Positions 1 to 5,518 of a DNA stretch of 6,797 nt are shown here, one piece after another. The translations under genes were made by a program, and so were the position numbers. Origin of the DNA: Candidatus Colimorpha enterica (GTDB lineage Bacteria > Bacillota > Clostridia > Oscillospirales > CAG-272); assembly GCA_000433515.1 (NCBI GenBank), contig FR891191.1:29444-36240 (forward strand), written 5' to 3'. The stretch's first letter is position 1. Every line of letters begins with the position of its first letter. The notes beneath the pieces were generated by a model. That model had not been told where the DNA came from, made no database searches, and saw nothing but the letters and a program-made list of their open reading frames with translations.

Positions 1-1213
1 AGCCGAAATATCTCCCGTCGGCAAGAACCTGAAGCCCGCCGATCTTTCTTCCCCTCGTCCCGGCAGTAAGGGGACTGTAGCTGTCGAAGGCAAGAAACGT
101 GTCGGTTATCCTTCTCTCCGGCGTGCTTTCCGGTGCCGCCGCGGATCTGTGATGTCCGGTGTTGAGTGCGCCTATATAGGCGTTGTAATACGAGCTTTCA
201 ATGCAGTCGGCAAAGACCGGATCGCCGGTGAGCCTGAAGAGCCGGCTGCAGAATTTCATCCACGTAACGGTGACGCAGGTCTCCTGCATTATCTCGTCCT
301 CTCCCGCCTGACGCGACTGCCTTACCGCGGCATGGTCAAAAAGCTCATGCGTGCAGCCGCAGCTTCCGATCACCGTCACGTCCGACGAAATGACCCGGTG
401 CGCGAAATTTATGACCGCCCGCCTGCACCAGTCGGTCTCTGTCACATACCAGTACTCAAGAAGCCCTTCAAAGCAGGACATCATCTCATATGCCTTCGAA
501 ACCCCGTATTCATAAGGATCGACCCGGTCCTCAAGCGCGAGCCGGAATATGTCAGCCGCCCTTGAGCCTCCTGTCGACACTATATGTTCCGCGAGCTTCA
601 GATATCTTCCGTTCCCGGTAAGACGGTAAAGCCGCACGACCGGCTCAAGCACCGATGCCGAATTCATTCCGCCGTAGATGCGCGTCGTTTCGGTGACAGG
701 CAGCTTGTTTTCCCCCCTGTCGCCGAGGCGGTCGCAGAGATAATCGCACTGTCGGCAGAGACACTCCGTTATCTCCTTCGCAAGCTCCGGTTCTTCGCAT
801 ATCTCAAGAAAATATTCCATTCCGAGCATGACGTATTTTCTTGACCAGATATCCCAGTTTGAAAAATCATGCTCCTGCTCATAGGTCGATATCCTGCCGT
901 TTTTCTCCTGTGTGCTCATCATGTCGCGGACGGTAGCTGACAGCACCCGGTAAAGCTCCCTGTCCCGTGTGTACCGGAAGACCGTGACCGCCCCGCGGAG
1001 CATCTTTCCCCAGTACTCACCGCGCCATGCGTTGTCACCGTCATCGGTCCTGACGCGGTATTCGTTCACAAACCCCGCCCAGAGCGAGGCATCGGTAAGC
1101 TGTTCCCTTTCGATCCATCGGGCAGCGCTGTCGGCTGTTCCGGTAAGGGAAATGCTCCCCGACGGAAGCATCGCGTATTTCTCCCGTCCGGTTTTATAAT
1201 CTCTTTCTGTCAT
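1..1213 (-). CDS. GH127/DUF1680-family glycoside hydrolase (beta-L-arabinofuranosidase-like), 3'-truncated by window edge
   Basis: The frame is open from an ATG at 1213 to the left edge, giving 404 codons with no stop, so the C-terminus is missing. The first 270 residues look like an alpha/alpha-barrel, with several Trp/Tyr-rich helices. The best family signal is E311-T312-C313, followed by a block ending FADCIESSYYNAYIGAL (about 334-350). This matches the zinc-ligand E-x-C and the following helix of GH127 (HypBA1 E338/C340). E290, in HELFD, is the candidate acid/base. The HypBA1 nucleophile lies in a Cys-Cys pair further on. Here the sequence stops at YFG plus one T, so that pair may begin just outside the window. 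No signal peptide is seen, so the enzyme is probably cytoplasmic. AGGA lies 9 nt before the ATG and supports the start. It is the third gene of the leftward operon. Family members remove beta-L-arabinofuranose or related sugars; the exact substrate is unknown. Confidence 0.82.
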   Translation of the reverse strand, partial: MTERDYKTGREKYAMLPSGSISLTGTADSAARWIEREQLTDASLWAGFVNEYRVRTDDGDNAWRGEYWGKMLRGAVTVFRYTRDRELYRVLSATVRDMMSTQEKNGRISTYEQEHDFSNWDIWSRKYVMLGMEYFLEICEEPELAKEITECLCRQCDYLCDRLGDRGENKLPVTETTRIYGGMNSASVLEPVVRLYRLTGNGRYLKLAEHIVSTGGSRAADIFRLALEDRVDPYEYGVSKAYEMMSCFEGLLEYWYVTETDWCRRAVINFAHRVISSDVTVIGSCGCTHELFDHAAVRQSRQAGEDEIMQETCVTVTWMKFCSRLFRLTGDPVFADCIESSYYNAYIGALNTGHHRSAAAPESTPERRITDTFLAFDSYSPLTAGTRGRKIGGLQVLADGRYFG

Positions 1214-1222
1214 TGCAACGAT

Positions 1223-1229
1223 TCCTTTT
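1223..1229 (-). promoter_or_regulatory. Ribosome binding site of the GH127-type gene
   Basis: The minus strand reads AAAAGGA, ending 9 nt before the ATG at 1213. The reading frame stays open for some distance upstream of this ATG, so this site is the reason for choosing that start. Confidence 0.55.
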
Positions 1230-1240
1230 CCTGATACCGG

Positions 1241-1276
1241 AAACCGCGACTGCCCGGTGTCGGATAATCGCGGTTT
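1241..1276. repeat. Intergenic inverted repeat (9-bp perfect stem)
   Basis: AAACCGCGA (1241-1249) and TCGCGGTTT (1268-1276) are exact reverse complements around an 18-nt loop. The repeat lies in the 115-bp gap between the lipoprotein hydrolase and the GH127-type gene. On the minus strand only TTT, then CCGG, follows the stem, so it is a poor intrinsic terminator. It could instead stabilise the 3' end of the upstream message or act as a partial attenuator inside the operon. The rest of the gap holds nothing else recognisable apart from the downstream ribosome binding site. Confidence 0.55.
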
Positions 1277-1328
1277 TCTCGGATATCGCCATTCTGTTTT
1301 CTGCACCTTTGCCGACCGGCTCCGGAAG

Positions 1329-2819
1329 CTACCTCGGATACACCGAATTGTCTCCGATATACATATCAAGACCTTCAACGTCTCCGCCGTAGCACCGGCA
1401 CAGTGCCTTTGCCTTTTCCTTTGCCCCGAATTCCGACAGACCGAAGACCCTGAACATACCGTAGTATATCTCGATAGTGCCTCCCCATGAGGCGGCTGTC
1501 TCGTCCTCTATAAGCCGGAACGGGTAGATAGAATCGACATATGTCATCCTTGTCCGGCACGCCTCGTATATCTGTGTAAGATACCCGCCCTGCTCGGCAT
1601 CGGCTGCCTGTTTACCGCCGTCCGAGAAGCCGAATTCGGTAAGGAACACCCTCTTGTCCCCCTCGCCGTGCTTCTGCATGACCGCATATACGGCGTTGTT
1701 GTATCCGACCCATTTCTCTATGTCGAACTTTTTGAAAACATAACAGTGCCATGCAACGGCATCAAAATAGTCGTCGGGGTCGGTACTTCCGTTCCCGTAT
1801 TCTCCCGACTCTATGCCGCAGTATACAAGGTCAAGGAATTTCTCCATGACGGTGAAGCCGCCCTCCGGTGCCATTCCGGGGAATATCACCGTTGCGTCCG
1901 GATTTGCTTTATGGATCGCTCTTGAGGCGGCAAAGCACATCTCGGTGACGATCTGCGCCTTTTCGTCAAGCGTGAAGGGAGTTTTGGTACTGTAATAATT
2001 GCGCGGATGCAGGAAGGAGTCCATGTTGAATTCGTTTCCGATCTCCCAGTAATCGATCTCCGGGAACAGCGACGCCATCGTGTACCACGTCTGCTCATAA
2101 ACCACAAGCCATTTTCTGAAATCAGATGCCGGATTGCTGCTCCAATACGGTACGGCACCGTGATCGGAGCAGTCGTACCCCTCCGGCCAGAACCAGTAGT
2201 GGCTCATTCCGACTATCTTCGTCACACCGCGTTCACGGAGTGCGGCGATATATTTTTTCTGCCGCTCATACTGCTTCTTGTTGACCTCCGTCGGTCCGTT
2301 CAGTATCTCGGTGGCGTGCATCCAGTTCCGGAATGCACCGGCATTCATTGCTCCGACAAGGTCAAACAGCCTGTCGGTGTCAAGCCCTCTCGACTGAGCG
2401 CCGGGCACGGCAAAGCAGATGCCGTTGAAGCCGTCCTTTGCCGGGACCGGCGGCTTCTCCTCCGATGTTTCGGCGGATGTGCCCTTCGACGTATCGGCAG
2501 AGGTGTCATCCGGTTTATCCGTGTCGTTTCCGCCGGTCGGGGCATCGGTCTCCGGGACGGTCGTTCCGGAGGTCTCCGTCTGACGCGGGGCGGTCTCTTC
2601 GGCTGTGCTTCCGTTCGTTACGGGTACCGCCGTGCTGTCCTTTGTGTCCAATATTGTTGTACCTGTTTCGCTTGTTTGTCCGGTTCCGGATACAGTGACC
2701 GAAAGTTCATCTGACGGGGATGCGGGATGACCTGTACCCGCGCATCCGCAGAGCATCCCCGCCGCGGCAGCAAGTACCGCGGCGCGGAAGCAGATTTTCC
2801 GGATGGTCATGCGTTTCAT
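1329..2819 (-). CDS. Lipoprotein glycoside hydrolase, clan GH-A-like TIM barrel
   Basis: This 496-residue protein opens with a basic N-terminus, a hydrophobic segment and a lipobox (LCGC, lipidated Cys26), so it should be anchored on the outer face of the membrane. Residues about 28-128 are a Thr/Ser/Asp/Glu/Pro-rich, probably disordered linker. The catalytic part (about 129-490) carries the two clan GH-A signatures: G-N-E-F-N with E263 as likely acid/base, and L-T-E-F-G-F with E395 as likely nucleophile. WHCY (357-360) is also typical of this clan. I cannot assign a GH family with confidence; GH39- or GH5-like barrels are candidates. The ATG overlaps the stop of the upstream solute-binding gene as ATGA (2816-2819). 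No strong Shine-Dalgarno is visible, so translation is probably coupled. An in-frame ATG at codon 4 is an alternative start. Its role is probably to release sugars outside the cell for uptake. Confidence 0.88.
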   Translation of the reverse strand: MKRMTIRKICFRAAVLAAAAGMLCGCAGTGHPASPSDELSVTVSGTGQTSETGTTILDTKDSTAVPVTNGSTAEETAPRQTETSGTTVPETDAPTGGNDTDKPDDTSADTSKGTSAETSEEKPPVPAKDGFNGICFAVPGAQSRGLDTDRLFDLVGAMNAGAFRNWMHATEILNGPTEVNKKQYERQKKYIAALRERGVTKIVGMSHYWFWPEGYDCSDHGAVPYWSSNPASDFRKWLVVYEQTWYTMASLFPEIDYWEIGNEFNMDSFLHPRNYYSTKTPFTLDEKAQIVTEMCFAASRAIHKANPDATVIFPGMAPEGGFTVMEKFLDLVYCGIESGEYGNGSTDPDDYFDAVAWHCYVFKKFDIEKWVGYNNAVYAVMQKHGEGDKRVFLTEFGFSDGGKQAADAEQGGYLTQIYEACRTRMTYVDSIYPFRLIEDETAASWGGTIEIYYGMFRVFGLSEFGAKEKAKALCRCYGGDVEGLDMYIGDNSVYPR

Positions 2820-4306
2820 TTGCTTAATTTCCCGAGCTGGCTGACCCAGTCCTCTATCTTCAGAGCAATGCTCTCCTTTTCAGCGGCGATGGAGCTTGCA
2901 AAGTCGGGCTGACCGCTGAAAATGCTGTTCCCGATCTTCCACGCAAGGTCGGGATTCCAGCCGTAGAAGTAGGCGATATCGACGCCTCTTGAATTACTGA
3001 TGATGTCAAGCATCTCGCGGTCTTCGTCGTTATTGAGCCCGCGGAACAGCGTCTGGTTATAGTATTCGGGAAGAACGTCGGTGTAACCGAGATATGTCAT
3101 TGCGTCGATTACAGTTCCGATCTCCTCCGGATTTTTGCAGGTGGTCGGAACGGTGAATACAAGCAGATTTTCGACTATGGGAGTGTAATACTCCTTCTGG
3201 TTTGCGTCGTACTTGGGAAGCGGAACGATGCCGTATTCGGTCTCATAGCCCTTCTGCTTGAGGAAGCGTCCGGTCTTGATCTCCGCGCCGAGGAAAACGG
3301 CCCTGTCGTTCACGAAGGGATACATATAACCCGCGCCGTCCTTGCCCAGCTCCTCGCTTGAAGCGCGGAGGTTGCCCTCATACGAAAGGAAATCCATCAG
3401 CTTCGTCGCAACGTTGATAAAGCGTTCGCTGTCTGCCGCCGCGAAATAGAACTTACCGTCGCTGTCCTCTTTGACATAGCGTTCGCCGGAGGCATATATC
3501 AGCTTGTCGGGAAGATTTGGGTGAGCCGAAATGCCGTAAAGCTGGTCGCCGTCTCCCGTTCCCCATTCAAATGACGGGGAGGAATTGACATTTGCAACCG
3601 AACGGCAGGGACTCATTAACACATCAAGCGTCCAGCCGTCATTCCTGACAAGATCATACGGGTTGTCGAGCCTGTATTCGTTTATCAGCTTCTGGTTGAA
3701 AAATATCGCCCACGCGCTGTCGAACGACTGGAGCATGAGAGAGCCGCTTGCGAAATACAGGTTGTCGGCAATGCGGTAGCCGTTGTTTATGCTGTTGTCC
3801 CACCAGTCTTTTTCAAGCTGAAGGGTTCTGATGTTCTCAAGGTTATAGAGTCTTCCCTCGGTGATGATACTCGGCTGGGCATTTATCGGAACATAGATGA
3901 CATCGTACATATCGTCGCCGGAGGCAAGCACCTTGTACACCTCGTTGGCATATCCGGGGATCGACCAGTTCCACTGCTGTTCGTACACATTGATCTTACA
4001 GCCGTACTTTTCCTCGATGAGCCTGTCTCTTTTATATACCGCAGCGTCAAGCCGGTCGGTGTCGTCAATATCCCTGTCAAGATAGATGTACATATCCCAC
4101 AGGTAATCAAGCGTCATGAACCGGATATCCTTGCCTCCGTAATTCAGGTCTCCGTAATCGTAGCTCCACTCGGTGGACGCCGGTGTGGTGGTACCGCTGT
4201 TCCCGCCTGATCCGTCGGGCTTTTCGTCATGTCCGTGCTTACAGCCGGCAAAAACGGAACCCAGAAGAACTGCGGCAGACAATGCGGCAAATATTCTTTT
4301 TTTCAT
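2816..4306 (-). CDS. ABC transporter solute-binding lipoprotein (family 1 extracellular solute-binding protein)
   Basis: From the ATG at 4306 this is 496 residues. The N-terminus MKKRIFAALSAAVLLGSVFAGC is a type II signal peptide with lipidated Cys22. A short Gly/Ser/Thr-rich spacer follows, then a mature domain with NYGGKDIRF, a DAAVYKRDRLIEEKYGCKI block and later ABC sugar-binding features. This pattern is common in Clostridia family 1 binding proteins. It should capture an oligosaccharide outside the cell and pass it to ABC permeases, which are not in this window. The frame also has a GTG at 4330 that would add eight basic residues. I prefer the ATG because GGAGG lies 9 nt before it and the lipoprotein signal then begins normally. 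It is the first gene of the leftward operon and overlaps the next gene by ATGA. The ligand cannot be read from the sequence. Confidence 0.9.
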   Translation of the reverse strand: MKKRIFAALSAAVLLGSVFAGCKHGHDEKPDGSGGNSGTTTPASTEWSYDYGDLNYGGKDIRFMTLDYLWDMYIYLDRDIDDTDRLDAAVYKRDRLIEEKYGCKINVYEQQWNWSIPGYANEVYKVLASGDDMYDVIYVPINAQPSIITEGRLYNLENIRTLQLEKDWWDNSINNGYRIADNLYFASGSLMLQSFDSAWAIFFNQKLINEYRLDNPYDLVRNDGWTLDVLMSPCRSVANVNSSPSFEWGTGDGDQLYGISAHPNLPDKLIYASGERYVKEDSDGKFYFAAADSERFINVATKLMDFLSYEGNLRASSEELGKDGAGYMYPFVNDRAVFLGAEIKTGRFLKQKGYETEYGIVPLPKYDANQKEYYTPIVENLLVFTVPTTCKNPEEIGTVIDAMTYLGYTDVLPEYYNQTLFRGLNNDEDREMLDIISNSRGVDIAYFYGWNPDLAWKIGNSIFSGQPDFASSIAAEKESIALKIEDWVSQLGKLSK

Positions 4307-4315
4307 ATTCTGCTT

Positions 4316-4320
4316 CCTCC
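4316..4320 (-). promoter_or_regulatory. Ribosome binding site of the solute-binding protein gene
   Basis: GGAGG on the minus strand stands 9 nt before the ATG at 4306. It lies inside the reading frame that would start at the GTG at 4330, and so argues against that longer start. Confidence 0.75.
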
Positions 4321-4321
4321 G

Positions 4322-4357
4322 TTTACGCACCGAAAAGCATCTCTTTACGCAAAAGCA
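4322..4357. repeat. Direct repeats in the operon leader (TTTACGCA and AAAAGCA, twice each)
   Basis: TTTACGCA occurs at 4322-4329 and 4344-4351, a 22-bp period. AAAAGCA occurs at 4333-4339 and 4351-4357. On the minus strand the order is TGCTTTT-GCGTAAA, then TGCTTTT, then cggt, then GCGTAAA, ending just before the GGAGG. AraC-family proteins often bind direct repeats about two helical turns apart, so this could be an operator. It lies downstream of the predicted operon promoter, in the leader. A chance repeat is possible. Confidence 0.4.
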
Positions 4358-4390
4358 GCGTTCCGGGCGGCTTTCGGTCGTATTTTCTTG

Positions 4391-4424
4391 ATTGTATTAT
4401 ACAATTTTCCCGGTCAATTGTATA
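4391..4424. promoter_or_regulatory. Predicted operator: three ATTGTAT half-sites in alternating orientation
   Basis: ATTGTAT (4391-4397), its reverse complement ATACAAT (4399-4405) and ATTGTAT again (4417-4423) form two dyads. The first is ATTGTAT-T-ATACAAT. The second is TATACAATT, nine bases, AATTGTATA (4398-4424). The half-sites cover both the -10 and the -35 of the predicted leftward promoter, as expected of a repressor or an overlapping control site. Which protein binds is unknown; the divergent AraC-type regulator is the nearest candidate. Confidence 0.5.
4396..4424 (-). promoter_or_regulatory. Predicted sigma-A-type promoter of the leftward operon
   Basis: On the minus strand TATACA (4424-4419) and a perfect TATAAT (4401-4396) are separated by 17 bp. 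TATACA matches four of six positions of the TTGACA consensus. Transcription would start near 4389 and leave a leader of about 80 nt before the solute-binding gene. A nearby TTGACC (4417-4412) is a better -35 by sequence, but it is only 10 bp from this -10. Confidence 0.55.
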
Positions 4425-4465
4425 GATTTTTATAACGGAGATAATATAAAAAAACACGGGTCGTA

Positions 4466-4493
4466 TTGCTTTTTTTCTGATTTATGATATAAT
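4466..4493 (+). promoter_or_regulatory. Predicted promoter of the AraC-family regulator gene
   Basis: A perfect extended -10, TGATATAAT (4485-4493), has a weak -35, TTGCTT (4466-4471), 16 bp before the TATAAT. Transcription would begin near 4500, giving a leader of about 50 nt. The promoter is divergent from that of the leftward operon, and the two -35 regions are about 40 bp apart. Confidence 0.65.
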
Positions 4494-4500
4494 GATATCA
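4485..4500. promoter_or_regulatory. Dyad over the -10 and start site of the regulator promoter
   Basis: TGATAT (4485-4490) and ATATCA (4495-4500) are reverse complements with a 4-nt spacer. The dyad runs from the extended -10 to the predicted transcription start, where a bound protein would block RNA polymerase. It could serve autoregulation. AT-rich promoters form such short dyads by chance fairly often. Confidence 0.3.
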
Positions 4501-4508
4501 GAACGGTT

Positions 4509-4543
4509 TCCGGGATAATCCCGGAGGAAAGGAAAAGCTCCGG
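4509..4543 (+). promoter_or_regulatory. Two mutually exclusive hairpins in the regulator's 5' leader
   Basis: Hairpin A pairs TCCGGGA (4509-4515) with TCCCGGA (4519-4525) around a TAA loop. Hairpin B pairs CCGGAG (4521-4526) with CTCCGG (4538-4543) around an 11-nt purine loop. They share 4521-4525 and so cannot form together. The shared part leads into GGAGG (4523-4527), which is 24 nt from the ATG at 4552, too far for a normal Shine-Dalgarno. In hairpin B most of it is paired, the loop displays AAGGAA, and the ATG is 8 nt past the stem. This may tune translation, or may be a DNA operator instead. Confidence 0.45.
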
Positions 4544-4551
4544 TAAAAAAC

Positions 4552-5448
4552 ATGAGTAATCCGAAAAAGGTTTTCCTTGCGACCCCGCTGAACAGCGAGG
4601 GCAGAGAATTCAAGGAATATGATTTCTTTATCCGCGAAAAAGAGTTCCGTCTTGAACCGCGCCTGATGAGCTCGGTACACTGGCACGACTATTACGAAGT
4701 GGAATTCATCACCGGAGGAGAGGGCTGTCATTTCTTCAACAGCCATATGCATTCGATCTACCGCGGATGCGCGTATATTATTGCTCCGTCGGATTTTCAC
4801 ACGGTTTCGGAATCGAAGGACAACCCGCTCGGACTTTACACCGTAAATTTTTCCGAGTCGTTTCTGCCGCCTAAGCTCGCCGCAATGCTGGAAAACCGCG
4901 GCTCTGTCGCAAAGGTGGTTTTCGGTGAAGAGGAAACGGCTGAAATAATCGATCTTCTCAAAAAAATCAAAAGCGAATCCGAAAACAACGGCTTTCTGAA
5001 GACCGAGATGATACGCGCCGATCTCAGCCGGTTCGTAATAATGCTGCTCCGCAAGAGCGTTGAGTATGGTAAGGAAATACCGTCCTCCCCTCAGTACAGC
5101 GACTCGGTAAGCAAAACCGTCATGTACCTTAAAAACCATTTCCGCGAACGCATTACACTCACCGACTGTGCCGCGAAGCAGTACCTCACTCCGAATTATC
5201 TCGGAGAGATCTTTCATTCAAATGTCGGTATGTCGTTCAAGAATTATCTGAAAAAGCTGCGGTTCAACTATTCCGTCAACCTCCTCAGCTCCACCGAAAT
5301 GTCGGTCGCGCAGATAAGTGCCGATTCCGGGTTTTCGACAACGTCATATTTCATCAGCCTGTTCAGAGAGCATTACGGAATAACCCCGTCGCAGTTCCGC
5401 AAGCTCAGCCTTGCCGAGCAGAAAAAGATACTCAAGGCTGTCAACTGA
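4552..5448 (+). CDS. AraC-family transcriptional regulator with N-terminal cupin sensor domain
   Basis: This 298-residue protein has the usual two-domain AraC layout. The cupin-like sensor covers about residues 20-105 and includes HWHDYYEVEFI (43-53) and a PSDFHTV turn (79-85), typical of sugar-sensing AraC_binding domains. The DNA-binding part (about 185-285) has two helix-turn-helix units: the first around 201-222 (ITLTDCAAKQYLTPNYLGEIF), the second around 251-272. It ends in the family signature GFSTTSYFISLFREHYGITPSQFR. The ATG at 4552 is the only usable start: an in-frame TAA lies at 4516-4518, with no other ATG, GTG or TTG between. It is divergent from the sugar operon and probably controls it. 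Whether it activates or represses, and which sugar it senses, cannot be read from the sequence. Confidence 0.95.
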   Translation: MSNPKKVFLATPLNSEGREFKEYDFFIREKEFRLEPRLMSSVHWHDYYEVEFITGGEGCHFFNSHMHSIYRGCAYIIAPSDFHTVSESKDNPLGLYTVNFSESFLPPKLAAMLENRGSVAKVVFGEEETAEIIDLLKKIKSESENNGFLKTEMIRADLSRFVIMLLRKSVEYGKEIPSSPQYSDSVSKTVMYLKNHFRERITLTDCAAKQYLTPNYLGEIFHSNVGMSFKNYLKKLRFNYSVNLLSSTEMSVAQISADSGFSTTSYFISLFREHYGITPSQFRKLSLAEQKKILKAVN

Positions 5449-5465
5449 CGGCATTCCGCACAGAA

Positions 5466-5514
5466 AGGATCCTGCCGAAGACACCCGGGTCTTTAAGCAG
5501 GATCCTGTTTTTTT
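5466..5514 (+). terminator. Strong rho-independent terminator of the regulator gene
   Basis: AGGATCCTGC (5466-5475) pairs perfectly with GCAGGATCCT (5497-5506), followed by G and seven T. An inner stem AAGAC/GTCTT (5478-5482 with 5489-5493) lengthens the hairpin. It begins 18 nt after the regulator stop codon. The convergent gene ends at 5519. In that direction the stem is followed only by TTT, so the site is a weaker terminator for the minus strand. Confidence 0.92.
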
Positions 5515-5518
5515 GTCA

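Noticed and set aside
149..1490. Several short plus-strand open frames (149-565, 584-844, 969-1199, 1257-1490)
   Set aside because: They are antisense to the GH127-type gene and the end of the lipoprotein hydrolase; none has a convincing ribosome binding site or domain.
2007..2714. Plus-strand open frame of 235 codons
   Set aside because: It is antisense to the lipoprotein hydrolase, Arg/Gly-rich and low in structure, as expected of a shadow of a GC-rich gene.
4307..4330. GTG start at 4330 for the solute-binding protein
   Set aside because: It would add eight residues before the lipoprotein signal, and the GGAGG that serves the ATG at 4306 lies inside that extension.
4412..4417. TTGACC on the minus strand as the -35 of the operon promoter
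   Set aside because: It is only 10 bp from the TATAAT at 4401-4396, and at 17 bp spacing there is only a poor -10 (CAATCA).
4498..5217. Minus-strand open frame of 239 codons opposite the regulator gene
   Set aside because: It lies antisense within the AraC-family gene, has no recognisable domain, and its start region falls inside coding sequence with a clear family signature on the other strand.
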